Positions 34,400-45,136 of a stretch of DNA of 64,000 nt are shown one piece after another (position 1 is the first letter of the stretch; each line of letters starts with the position of its first letter). Source of the stretch: Torreya grandis (Eukaryota; Streptophyta; Pinopsida; Cupressales; Taxaceae); assembly GCA_037957365.1 (NCBI GenBank), contig JARHVA010003528.1:372001-436000 (forward strand), written 5' to 3'. The notes under the pieces are model-generated. The model did not search any database, was not told the origin of the DNA, and saw only the letters and a list, made by a program, of their open reading frames with translations. A program made the position numbers and the translations under genes.

Positions 34400-35260
34400 A
34401 TGGCCCAAGATCCTTAGGGAAACTCTTTTGGTCCTCTCAATCTAAACCCACCTTAACACAAACTACCTCATAGTTTGAGAAAGAATTTACCCAAATTCTA
34501 TGGTGATAGGAGGTTCATCATGATGAGCATATTATTGCCTTCTCTATAGCGTGTGGTGTAATAGGTGTCGAATATGAAGATGTGGCAGTGAGACTTTTTC
34601 TAGAAACATTGCAAAGCACTGCCATAGATTGGTTTTACCACCTTCAAGCTCAAACTATAACTGACTAGAATACACGTAAAGCCAAGTTTGAGGCTAGGTT
34701 TAAACTTGCTAAAGATGCACATGCCTTATTGGCTCAGTTTACACAAATGAAGAAGGAACCTCATGAAACTATGAGAAATTTCATAGAAAAATTCAATAAG
34801 CTGAGGAACCAAATTCCTATGATCTGTCAGCCAACACCAGAGAATCTCAAGTACTTTTTCATCAACTCATAACTTCCTAAAGTAAGTTTTATATTGAGGT
34901 GGACTAGTCTTATGGATCTCGCTATGGCTTAAAACATGGCTACTAAGGTGGAAGATGATCTTATTCTGGCAGGTAAGATTAGAAAAGACTTTAATAAAAA
35001 TAAATTTTCTTCATCTACTAAAAGTTCTTCCATGAGCACCACAGATCCTATGCTACAAAAGTTGATGAATGAACTACTAGTCTTGAAAAGACAAATGGCC
35101 CAAGGTATGTCTACTCCTTATCGGGATATGCCAAGAAGAATGTTTCCTAATCAGTCATATCAAGGCAATTTTACTAGAAATCAAGAGAAACCAATCTATC
35201 TACCTCCCCACATGGGAAGCTTGCCATTGAAACAACACCTGCTAATTCAGTAGTTGGTTA
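34400..35260 (+). pseudogene. gag: gag of element E (broken)
   Basis: ATG at 34400 (MAQDP). After a frame change the core reads VEYEDVAVRLFLETLQSTAI, DWFYHLQAQTITD, KFEARFKLAKDAHALLAQFT, KKEPHETMRNFIEKFNKL (about 34565-34800), then ATKVEDDLILAGKI (about 34939). This is the retrotransposon gag capsid region: DWF, Q-rich, E.M..F. The last 105 codons (34936-35253) are open and basic. The stops are largely TAG/TAA at likely Gln codons. No zinc knuckle was seen. Confidence 0.75.
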
Positions 35261-35880
35261 CCTAGAAGCTAGACATGATTTCTCACTCTAACCTGAGTTG
35301 GACCAAAAATATGACGCTAATCTCTTTGAAGAACTAGAAGAATAATTAGCTGGTGACTCCAATATTGGTTTCCTAGATTATCATGATGAAGCTAGAAGTA
35401 AGGGAGAAGTGTTTGATGGATCATATACTATTTTTACCAAATCCCAGAACCAATCAACTCAACAAGATGATAAATAAAAAGTAGGAGAAGAACCTCAACT
35501 AGTATTTTCTATCTCTAAAAGAGGGACTTCATTACCTTTCCAACCAAAGGATTAGGTAACTAACAAGAAAGTAAGTACCTCAAACCGTCCCATACTTATA
35601 CTTCTATTTCTCATACCAATACCACACCAATAAAGATCAAGATGATGGGATCCCTTCCTCTATCTCTAACTCATTTCAATTATTTGATATAATTGATCAT
35701 GTTAAAAAGACTAATATTCAAATGATTGAGATTGAGTACTTGCAAGCTAATCTTGAACAGTTTGATAGGTTGGCTGAATACGTGAGAAGTAAAAATTCCC
35801 CTATAAGACAAGATTCTTCAAAGGCAACTCATGAATCTTCCAAGAATAAATCTACCTAGAATAATCTTGTCACTATTCCT
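35261..35880 (+). pseudogene. gag-PR spacer of element E
   Basis: Decayed, hydrophilic coding sequence with Glu, Lys, Asn and Ser, without domain motifs. A phrase VKKTNIQMIEIEYLQANLEQ (about 35701-35760) is coiled-coil-like. It leads directly into PR. Confidence 0.45.
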
Positions 35881-36447
35881 CTTGTCACTCTTAGGAAAAT
35901 AGAACCTTTCTATGTTTCCCTATTAATAAATGGTCATAAATTGAGTAACTACATAATAGACTCTGGAACTTCTAATAATGTTATGCCTACCAAGGTAGAA
36001 GATTCTCTTGGTCTTACTTTGACTAAGACTTTCAAGAGGTGTTTTTATATAGAAAACAAGCAAGTCCCACTCCTAAGTCAAATCAAATATACCCAATTTG
36101 TGTTTGCAACTTTTCTAGAAAATAGAATCAAAATGATGGTCCTAGTAGCTGATGTTCTAGCCTCTTACGGCATCTTTCTTAGGCAAAATTTTTGCAAGGA
36201 TGCTGGTGGTGAATTAAGCATGGACCTATCTGAGGTGAGAATCCTAGTCAAAGGTGTTATGCAAAGGTTACTCCTTGAGAAGGAAGAGAAGTATGTGGTT
36301 ACCAAAACATTAGCACCTGAAGCTCAAATTTTGTTTAAGTCTTTAGGCATGGGTAATTACTTTTTGTCTACGAAAGAAGTCCATGAGATGCTTGATAAAA
36401 TTTCCAAATGTGTCAACCTAAAAATTAGTTTAGATAGAACAACATAA
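35881..36447 (+). pseudogene. pro: Aspartic protease of element E
   Basis: Open for 168 codons from 35941. Catalytic DSGTSNNVMP with Asp at 35959-35961, then LGLTLTKTFKRCF, a VLVADVLASYGIFL strand/turn resembling the family's V-AD-P-YGMLL, and GGELSMDLSE. This D-S-G-x-S-N-V-M-P form is typical of one group of plant Tat-type elements. The only damage up to 36447 is the terminal TAA where the polyprotein should continue to RNase H. Confidence 0.8.
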
Positions 36448-36450
36448 AGA

Positions 36451-36674
36451 TTGGTGGAGCATAGTGTAACTATAGAAGAATCTCCCCTGCCAAACAAAAA
36501 AGAATCTAAGGAAAAATTAGTGTCTGATGAGGTATGGATTCTAGAATTTGATGGTAGTTGCTCCTCTACCAGCTTAAGAGCAAAAATTGTGCTGATATCT
36601 CCTCAAAGAGATATTTTTCCTTCTTCATACAAGTTTTAGTTTAGAAACATTAATAACACAACTGAGTACGAATC
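36451..36674 (+). pseudogene. RNase H of element E placed before RT, N-terminal half
   Basis: VWILEFDGSCSS carries catalytic Asp (36550-36552), then IVLISPQRDIF, NNTTEYES with catalytic Glu (36664-36666). The reading frame is interrupted here by element F and resumes in frame at 41336 (with one TSD copy removed): LLHGLKVL, GDAELVV with Asp (41399-41401) and DALA with Asp (41549-41551). All four catalytic acids are present. The location between PR and RT gives the order PR-RNaseH-RT, which I recall from some plant Tat families. Confidence 0.8.
36670..36674. repeat. TSD GAATC, left copy (element F)
   Basis: GAATC before TGTCATGTCC; exact right copy at 41336-41340. Confidence 0.95.
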
Positions 36675-37838
36675 TGTCATGTCCCCTTTTCAGTTGACAT
36701 GTTCTGAGTTCATGGTTAGCCTATTATGCGACCCTCATAGGCTGAGAGGATGGTTAGAGGGTCTTGATGGAGATTGGCGTGGCTTTGTTTAGCAAAATTT
36801 TTCCAGTTGGCTTTCATTTGGGCTCGATTAGACATGTATTGAGGGAGATATTAATATTTGATTGATTTAATCAAATATTAATTATTTTGTCTAATTTTAA
36901 TTTAGAAACCCTAATTCTAATTTAAGAAAACCCTAATTAGGGCAAGCATATCTTTTCAGGGTATAAGGGTTTCTCATGGAGTCCATTAATGATTATGCAT
37001 TGATTATTGATTATTGATTTTGAAGAATTCTTCTGTGAAGACTGAGCCAAGGGTTCCAGGATTCCATTGTAGTGGAGAATGTCAACTCTTCATTGTGTGT
37101 GATTTAGAGGCTATGAGATATCAGTTGATTTATTGCCAAATTGAGAGATAGCTTCATATAAAAGTTATCACAGAGGAACAGATTTGAGAGATAACTTCAC
37201 ACAGAAGTTATCACAGTATTTTAGGTATTTTTTAATTTAGTTTTTGATTCAATACATTATATAGATAGAGATATTCTGTATTAGAGACATATATTTTTAG
37301 GGCAGGGGTTGAAAACAGGCAGGTTGTGCTTAATTGGCGGCCGTACGAAGTCCGTACAGGTCCGTACAAATCCACACAGACACCAACCTCGGTAGACAGA
37401 GATCCCCAATGACTAACATTGGCTGACTGAAGACCAACATCGATAGATAAGGACCTACATTGACTGACATTGGCAACATATCGACTGATGTTGGTGACTG
37501 TGTGTTTGACACAGCAGGCTGAGATAGAATTTCCAAATTCAGGTTTAATTTATAGATTTGCAAAAGCCCAGGGTTTCAAGATAGAATATTTCACGTTATT
37601 TTATTTGTATGATAGAGACTCAATTGTGTAATCATCTAGAAGAACAAGTGATAAGATCTTTGATTTGCTATTGAGAGATTATATTGTGATTTATTTATTC
37701 ATATTTGAAATTATTTTGGCAAAAAGTGTATCTTTATTCAGAACTATTGTATTTCTATATTCCCTATTTGAAGGGGATATTACAGTGGTATTAGAGATTT
37801 TTTTTTAGAAAAGAAGCCCCTAAGTAAGGGACATCACA
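36675..37838 (+). repeat. 5' LTR of element F
   Basis: 1164 bp, TGTCATGTCCCCTTTTCAGT ... AAGGGACATCACA. It contains a primer-site-like TGGTATTAGAGA at 37786-37797, 54 bp before the true site, and a hypervariable CpG-rich segment (37335-37515). AACCCTAATTAGGG-type words lie near 36907-36945. Confidence 0.95.
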
Positions 37839-37839
37839 G

Positions 37840-37851
37840 TGGTATCAGAGC
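37840..37851 (+). other. Primer-binding site of element F (tRNA-iMet)
   Basis: TGGTATCAGAGC, the exact initiator-Met complement used by many plant LTR elements, one base after the LTR. Confidence 0.9.
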
Positions 37852-37977
37852 TAAATCCTGCCATCTTGAGGGTGTGACAATCTTATGCAGCCACAAGAGT
37901 TGGGACCACACATGTATAACACACACAATAGAGCCTTGCTTGAAGGTACCCAATTGTTAGAACAGTAGTGGATTATC

Positions 37978-39240
37978 ATGAGTGATAGATGTGAGGGTAT
38001 CCCACCTAGGGGCCACATGTATGATGCTGATCAGGACACCAGAGAATTTCACCGTGCTATGATGACAAGCTAATAGCAGATGAATCAGACACTACAGGCA
38101 CTTACAACTATGATAAGGGGGATGAACGCACCTAATAGATAGAATGGGGAATAAAGAGATGATAGGAGTGCTATGGTTAATCAGAGACCACAGCAGACCC
38201 ACTCCAGAATAGTAGATAGACCTACACATCTTACATTTGTTCAAGAAGAACCAGAGGCACTAGCAGAGGAGGAGGCAGGAAATTCCCCATTTGCAAATGT
38301 TTACATGGCTGCAAATGATGAGTGGGACTTATTATCTCCTCATGTTCAAGAGAGGATGTCCTTTGATCATTTTGTTTAGCTGAGGAGAGAGCACTATAGA
38401 TTATTTAGATAGGACAAGAGGCTTAGGGTTTAATTTAGTGAGCTAAAGAAGGCTACTGGCAAGCTTTCTTTGACCACTTTTGATAGGAGCGACAAGATGA
38501 CAGCTCAAGCTTGGGTTCATAAGCTTGACACCTTTTTGGCATTGAGACCAATGTCAGAGATAGAGGCCATCAAATACACCACTTTGCACTTGGATGGAGT
38601 AGCACATGATTGGTGGTACCATGGTATGGTAACACTTCAGCATAACCAGGTGACAGAATACCAAGACTTTGTGGATAGATTGGTTGAGCATTTTGACAGG
38701 AAAGATCCTGAGGTTTACTTTTGAGATTTGGCATAGTTGAGACAAATAGGTAGCTTGGAGTCCATTGGTGAGTTTCAGAGATTAGCAGTCATGGTGCCCA
38801 ATATTTCTAAGCGTAGATTGGTAGTTCTCTTCATGGAGGGATTGATAGAACCATTGAGAGGTTGGATCAAAGCCTTTGATCCTCCTTCATTATAGATAGC
38901 TATGAATAAGGTGCATAGTATGGAGATGGTAGCCCCATCCCAGAAATTTAACTCCAAAGGTACTTCTTCATCTAGAGACCATAAGTGCTCCAATGCAGAT
39001 ACAGAGAGACCAAATTTTAACATAGATAAATCAAGTGTAAAGAATGATTTAAAGGCTAATCCAGTAGCACCACCTTTAGATCATGAGGCACTTAATGATC
39101 TATGGAAGAAGAAGCTTTGCTTCTACTACAAAGGTCCATATGATATCCATCACGATTGTCCTTTGAGGCTTAAGGGCAAGGCAAATCGTGTGATGTGGGC
39201 ATATTATGAAGATTCAAATTTAGAGGATTTCGAATAGTAG
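37978..39240 (+). pseudogene. gag: gag of element F (stops only, no frameshift)
   Basis: ATG at 37978 (MSDRCEGIPPRGHMYDAD). The frame is collinear through the whole internal region. Gag core: WVHKLDTFLALRPM, DGVAHDWWYHGM, DFVDRLVEHFDRKDPEVYF, IGSLESIGEFQRLAV, FMEGLIEPLRGWI (about 38512-38865). Zinc knuckle CFYYKGPYDIHHDCPLR (about 39118-39168) has the second Cys changed to Tyr (a G-to-A change). Acidic region EEPEALAEEEAG near the N-terminus. Eleven stops by 39240, mainly TAG. Confidence 0.85.
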
Positions 39241-39299
39241 AATAGTTCTGAGGGGGTAGAGGTAGAGGCTTTAGAGCCTAAGGTAGAGGTAGAGTTAGA

Positions 39300-39858
39300 A
39301 ATTCACATACAGGAGGCATGCCTATCTAGCATTTAGTCAGATGAGTCAATTAGACTCTGTGGAGTTTTGGCAGGGCAGAAGGTTATCACCCTTCTTGATA
39401 CAGGAGCCACACATAATTTCATAGATGATAGATTTGTGGAGAAGCATGGACTCACTACTAAAGATTTTGAGGGCATCAGAGTTAAGGTAGCCGATGGTCA
39501 CACTCTTAGGTGTGAGCGTATGATTAGAGATCTCCCATTGTGCTTAAACAACTATGAGGTCAAGGCTGATTATTATGTGGTGAACATGGGGGATATAGAC
39601 TTAGTCTTGGGTATGAAGTGGCTTCATTCATTTGAGGAAGTTACTCTTCATCTCAAGGACATGGATATTCTCTTTGATGTTGATGGGAAGACACATATTC
39701 TTAAGGCAATACGGGGCAGCAGCTTCAGATATATGTTTTTTCATCGGATGGAGATGCCTACACCACCTGACATGATAGAGTGCAATGACGAGTGCACATT
39801 GGCACCAACACAAGAGAGATATGAGGATGAGCTTGGTCTTGAGGTGAGTGTAGTTTAG
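39300..39858 (+). pseudogene. pro: Aspartic protease of element F
   Basis: 163 open codons from 39367: GQKVITLLDTGATHNFID with catalytic DTGA (Asp about 39400), VADGHTLRCERMIRDLPL, YYVVNMGDIDLVLGMKWL (the second conserved ILGMxWL hairpin) and VTLHLKDMDILFD. A complete retropepsin domain with catalytic residues intact. It is followed by TAG and a 100-codon tail that runs into the polypurine tract and LTR rather than into RT. Confidence 0.88.
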
Positions 39859-40171
39859 GAGTTATCACATGTGGTAGGGACTCAACTTTCTATTACAGTT
39901 GGGTCACAGGTTGATGATGATATGACTCTTTCTAGCCTTCACAATCTAGATTTAGATATTATTTAGGTACGGAGTTTGCTTGAGTTGCTTGCTGATTTTA
40001 ATTTATGGATTGGATGTTGGGGTGCTTATATTAGTACTAGGGATGGACATGGCATGGAGTTTGCATTGATTGATAGCAGGGCAGATCATGACTACATTTG
40101 GGATCCAAGTGGATTGATGGGTGTATCATTCAGCGATTGCTTAAGGGCAAGCAATTTTAGGAGGGGCGGAT
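39859..40171 (+). pseudogene. Post-PR tail of element F and polypurine tract
   Basis: Same frame as gag-PR: QVDDDMTLSSLHNLDLDII, then LLELLADFNLWIGCWGAYIS, ending LRASNFRRGGL over the polypurine tract. No RT motif. The tail may be the remnant of the polyprotein's C-terminus left by a deletion of the enzymatic part, but I cannot identify it. Confidence 0.5.
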
Positions 40172-41335
40172 TGTCATGTCCCCTTTTTAGTTGACATGTT
40201 CTGAGTTCATGGTTAGCCTATTATGTGACCCTCGTAGGCTGAGAGGATGGTTAGAGGGTCTTGATGGAGATTGGCATGGCTTCATTTAGCAGAATTTTTC
40301 TAGTTGGCTTTTGTTTGGGCTCGATTGGACATGTATTGAGGGAGATATTAATATTTGATTGATTTAATCAAATATTAATTATTTGGTCTAATTTTAATTT
40401 AGAAACCCTAATTCTAATTTAAGAAAACCCTAATTAGGGCAAGCATATCTTTTGAGGGTATAAGGGTTTCTCATGGAGGCCATTAATGATTATGCATTGA
40501 TTATTGATTATTGATTTTGAAGAATTCTTATGTGAAGACTGAGCCAAGGGTTCCAAGATTCCATTGCAGTGGAGAATTTCAACTCTTCATTGTGTGAAAT
40601 TTAGAGGCTGTGAGATATCAGCTAATTTATTGCCAAATTGAGAGATAGCTTCATACAAAAGTTATCACAGAGGTACAGATTTGAGAGATAACTTCACACA
40701 AAAGTTATCACAGTATTTCAGGTATTTATTAATTTAGTTTTTGATTCAATAAATTATACAGATAGAGATCTTCTATATTAGAGACATATATTTTTAGGTC
40801 AGGGGTTGAAAATAGATAGGTTATGCTTAATTGGCAGTCATATGAAGTCCGTACAGGTCCATAAAAATCCATGCAGACATCGACCTCGACAGACAGAGAT
40901 CCCTAGTGACCAACATCAGCTGACTGAAGACCGATGTTGGTAGATAAGGACCTATAGTGACCGACGTCAATAGCATATCGACTGACGCCGGTGATTATGT
41001 GTTTGACATAGTAGGCCGAGATAGAATTTCCAAATTTAGGTTTAATTTCTAGATTTACAAAAGCCCAGGGTTTCAAGACAGAATATTTCACGTTATTTTA
41101 TTTATATGACAGAGACTCAATTGTGTAATCATCTAGAAGAACAAGTGATAAGATCTTTGATTTGCTATTAAGAGATTATATTATGATTTATTTATTCATA
41201 TTTGAAATTATTTTGGCAAAAAGTGTATCTTTGTTCAAAACTATTGTATTTCTATATTCCCTATTTGAAGGGGATATTACAGTGGTATCAGAGCTTTTTA
41301 TTTAGAAAAGGAGCCCCTAAGTAAGGGACATCACA
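40172..41335 (+). repeat. 3' LTR of element F
   Basis: 1164 bp, same length as the 5' LTR. The internal primer-like site here is the exact TGGTATCAGAGC (41283-41294), preceded by ATATTACA. Confidence 0.95.
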
Positions 41336-41640
41336 GAATCCCTGCTACATGGATTGAAGGTTCTTCGAGACAAAGGTGTCAAACTCCATGCCAAAGGTGA
41401 TGCTGAACTAGTGGTTTGTCATATAAGGAACCTATATTAGACCAAAAATGAGAAATTGTGCCACTACCACAATTTAGTCTAGGATCAAATTGAAAGCTTT
41501 GATGCTTTCAACATCTCTACCATACCCAAGGAATTCAATGATTGAGCTGATGCACTAGCTATTTCAGTAACTCTACTAGTTTCTCACCCTGATTTCAAGG
41601 GAGATAGGTACACTATTGAACTAGTCTTTCAACCAAGTGT
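41336..41640 (+). pseudogene. RNase H of element E, C-terminal half
   Basis: Continuation of the domain split by F: ESLLHGLKVLRDKGVKLHAK, GDAELVVCHIRNLY, two TAG stops at Gln positions, FNISTIPKEFND, then DALAISV. The third and fourth catalytic Asp residues are at 41399-41401 and 41549-41551. Confidence 0.8.
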
Positions 41641-42735
41641 ACCTAATAATGTTAGTTATTGGTAGGTTTTTAATAATGACAACTAAATCATTGCCTTCTT
41701 AGAGAAAAAATATAGCTTTGAACAACTTCGTTTCGATGGTAGTGAGCCCCAGAAGCTTGAGTCAACCCCTAAATCAAGTGCAGATGTAGGTGAAGAATTA
41801 TTACAACTCATAGGGAATAAAATCTCAAAAAGCCTAGTTTCCCTTGAATAGCTATTTGAAAAATATGAGAGGTTCATTAAATAGCAATAAAAGGATTCAA
41901 GCTCCTCCTAGGAGTTTGATCAAGTAAATTTAGGTACCTAGGAAAATCTCAAAGTAGTGAACATTGAGAAATACTACACTCAAGAAGAAAGGTTAAAGTT
42001 TACTACTCTGCTTCACCAATATATAGATGTTCTAGCTTACTCCTATGATGATCTGAAGTCACTCAGACCTAAAGAAATCTACCATAACATTCCTCTCAAA
42101 AGTGATTCAATACCTTACAACAAAAAATCTAGATAGTATAATCTGAAGATATCAGGTACTATTCTATTTGAAATACAAAAAATGTTGAATGCTTGGATAA
42201 TTTTCTCAATCCACCATTCCATATGGATTGTAAACATAGTCCCTGTGAGGAAGAAGAATGACAAAATTCACATCTGTGTGGATTTCAAAAAATTGAATTA
42301 GTCATCCTTAAAGGATAACTATCCTCTGCCTATCATGGATCAAGTTCTACAAATGGTGACAAGTTCAAAAATGTTATCAGTGCTAGAAGGCTTCTCAGGT
42401 TACAATCAAGTTGAAGTTGAAAAAGTAGACTAGCATAAGACTACCTTTACCACACCTTGGGGCACCTTTACTTATCAAACATTGCCGTTTGGTTTGATAA
42501 ATGCTAGCACCACTTTTCAGAGAGAAATGGACCTTGATTTCAAAGATGAAATGGGTAAGTTCATTGAAGTATACCTGGATGATTTAATAGTGTTTTCCAA
42601 GCATCATCTTGATCATGTACATCATTTGCAACAAGTGTTGGAATGTTGTCATCAGAATGGCATTTTTCTAAATCTTAAAAAATCTATTTTTAGGGTAACA
42701 AAAGAGAAACTTCTTAGGCACATTGTATCTTGAGA
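41641..42735 (+). pseudogene. pol: Reverse transcriptase of element E (few breaks)
   Basis: Spacer to about 41960, then the RT: VPVRKKNDKIHICVDFKKLN, SSLKDNYPLPIMDQVLQMV, LEGFSGYNQVEVEKVD, HKTTFTTPWGTFTYQTLPFG, LINASTTFQREM, then EVYLDDLIVFS with catalytic YLDD at 42572-42583, and NGIFLNLKKSIFRV. The TAG codons at 42299-42301 and 42431-42433 fall exactly where LNQ and DQH are usual, consistent with CAG-to-TAG. The 42482-42733 stretch is open. Confidence 0.88.
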
Positions 42736-43330
42736 AGGCATAAAATGGACTCAAAAAGAGTCAAGTCCATCTAGGATCTTACCCTACCCACAAATAAGAT
42801 GGCAGTTCACTCTTTCTTCAAAAAAATGACTTTTTTTATGAAGATTCATCCTAGAGTTCACTAAAAAAACTTGCCACATTGTCAACATGATGAAGGGAAA
42901 AGCCACTTTTATGTGGACTACAAAGGGCAAGTCAGCATTCGAAGACATCAAAAAATCAATCACTCATGCACCAATTTTGGTTTGTCTAGATTACACCAAA
43001 GACTTCAAAATATATAGTTATGCTTCTAAACATATAATTTCAGCTATTTTGGTTCAATAGAACCAAAAAAATGTGGAATCTCTTATTTCTTTCATGAGCT
43101 ATCCACTCAAAACTCATGAGTTGAAGTACTCAAACATGGAGAAGCATGCTTATGTGGTGGTTAAAGTAGTGAAGCATTTCAAGTTTTATATCCTAAATTC
43201 ACATATTGTAGTCTTGGTGCTTGATACAATGGTGAAGTCCATTCTAACTCAATAAGAGTTTGGTACAAAAAGGGGCAATTAGATTGCTAAAATTTAGGAG
43301 TTTGATCTTGATATCAAACCTACCAATCTT
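42736..43330 (+). pseudogene. Connection and second RNase H-like region of element E
   Basis: KGKATFMWTTKGKSAFEDIK, APILVCLDYTKDFKIYSYAS, ISFMSYPLKTHELKYSNMEK, AYVVVKVVKHFKFYILNSHI (to about 43200). This is the usual RT-linked RNase H position. The normal TDAS catalytic Asp is replaced (SYAS), so this copy appears to have lost activity whereas the extra RNase H upstream keeps its four acids. Confidence 0.75.
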
Positions 43331-44708
43331 ATGTAGGGTAAGGGTCTCTGCCATTTGATTATTGATAATATCCCTAAGGAAGCAGAAAATAAAGAAATGG
43401 AGATCGAAGACGTGTCTACGGTCTTCTTCATCACTACTACTGATAAGTGGTATTCTTACATCACTCATTTTCTTACTTATGGTGAGTGTCCCACTCATCT
43501 ATCCTACAAAGATAAATGAATTTTAAGCTAAAAGCTGCTATGTCTTGTGGGATAATGGTTTGTATAAGAGAAGCTTTGATGGGGTATTTCTTTGCTGCAT
43601 CAATAAGGTGCAACAAGATAAACTTTTGGAGTCTTTCCACAATTTGGCTTGTGGAGGACATTTTTTTTGCTAGTAACAACCCATAAAATTTTATGAGCAA
43701 GGTACTATTGGCCTATGTTGTTTCAATATGCTTACAAATGGGTGCATAGATGTGAATTATGTTAGCAATTTATTAGAAAGCCTAAATTGGCTACATTACC
43801 CCTCAAGCCAGTGGTAATCAAAGAACCTTTTCAATAGTGGGGTATTGACTTCATTGGCACAATAAACCTATCTTTAAGTGTTGGGCATGATTATATCCTC
43901 AATGTGACTGATTACTTTACCAAATGGGTGGAAGCCATTCCAATTAAGCAAGCTAATTCAGAAGTGGTATGTAATTTTCTTAAAAAAAATATTATTTCCC
44001 AGTTTGGGGTTCTAACTAAGATTATAACAAATAATGCAACCTATTTATCTTCTTATGAGATTACCTAGTTCTACTTTTATTATGGAATTACCCTCTCCCA
44101 CACTTTTGATTATTTTTCACAAGGGAATGGCTAAGCAGAATCAAGCAACAAGAACCTGGTTACTATTATCAAGAAATTGGTAGATGATAATCAAAGGACT
44201 TGGCATAAAACATTATTTAAAACTTTGTGGTTAGATAGGATTACACCCAAGAGGGGCATAGGCATGTCACCATTCCAACTTCTGTATGACTTGAATGCAG
44301 AGATACCAATCACTTTGGAACTACTAGTGCTCAGGTTAGCAAAGGTAATCAATGATTCAACCTTTAAAAATTCAATTGATAAAAGGATTGTGTTTAACCA
44401 AATTAAATGAACAATGAACCATGGTGGTGGATCAGATTACTACACATCAAAATTAGGTGGAAAAACTTTTTGATAAGAGGGCAAAGGTTCATGATTTTTA
44501 GATTGGAGATCAAGTCTTGTTGTGGGACAAGAGGAGAGAACCAAAAGGAATGCATGGAAAATTTGATTCTTTATGGAGAGGTCCATTTATCATTCATCAA
44601 GTCTATGGTGAGAATAGCTTTTTGCTAGAGTATCAAGATGGAGCACTATTCTCACTACCTCACAGTGGGCAGCATCTAAAGTACTTCAATCTTAGAAGTT
44701 TTAGATGA
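43331..44708 (+). pseudogene. Integrase of element E (broken)
   Basis: The zinc region is partly lost (WVHRCELC near 43738-43762). Core: PFQ.WGIDFIGTINLSLSVG (first Asp present, about 43850), NVTDYFTKWVEAIPIKQ, FGVLTKIITNNATYL (second Asp now Asn), NG.AESSNKNLVTIIKKL (catalytic Glu, about 44139), PFQLLYDLNAEIPITLELL. C-terminal: LLWDKRREPKGMHGKFDSLW, GPFIIHQVYGENSFLLE, ending QHLKYFNLRSF at 44708. At least two frame shifts (about 44400 and 44515). Confidence 0.8.
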
Positions 44709-44881
44709 GTTCACTTGTATATTTGTATAGTTTTTATGTTATTTATTTTCTTTTGGTCTTTCATGTCTTTTCCTTTTTAGCTTGACTCTGTAGCCCAATG
44801 GCTTGTATGAAGGCACTTAGAGACTAGTTTATACTCCCATCAATTGGTTTGATCAATGAAAGTTCCCCAATAGGAGCCAGC
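44709..44881. other. 3' noncoding end of element E's internal region
   Basis: Short untranslated segment. The sequence just before the LTR, CCAATAGGAGCCAGC, is the only purine-leaning stretch and is a weak polypurine-tract candidate. Confidence 0.4.
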
Positions 44882-45136
44882 TATTGTTTCCAAAATTAGC
44901 TATGCTTATTTTTGGAACAACCCCTATGAAACTTGTCCATTTCATGTTTTTCTCTCTAAGTTCATTTTTTTGAGGCAAGTTTTTGTTGTTCTCATATTTG
45001 ATCTACTATCCTCATTCAAAGTTCATGACATTCCCTTATTGCATTTTCCCAAAAATGTGAAAATTGTTACAATCTCGATGTGGCTAGAAGACCAAAGTTT
45101 CCATTTCTCAGAGTTAGCATTTTCTAGTGTTTCCGT

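Larger units (their letters stand above)
36675..41335 (+). mobile_element. Element F: gag-PR-only LTR retrotransposon
   Basis: Two LTRs of exactly 1164 bp (36675-37838, 40172-41335), TG...CA ends, TSD GAATC, initiator-Met primer site, polypurine tract AGGAGGGGCGGAT (40159-40171), and one internal frame of 2.2 kb. No RT, RNase H or integrase is present in the 2.33-kb internal region, so the element is non-autonomous. I count about 89 LTR differences (about 7-8%), nearly all transitions. Inserted in E's RNase H. Confidence 0.95.

Noticed and set aside
37978..40171. TAG reassigned to Gln (a non-standard nuclear code)
   Set aside because: CAG is still used often in the same frames, TAA and TGA also interrupt them, and LTR pairs show different stops at the same Trp codon. 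Decay explains all of this.
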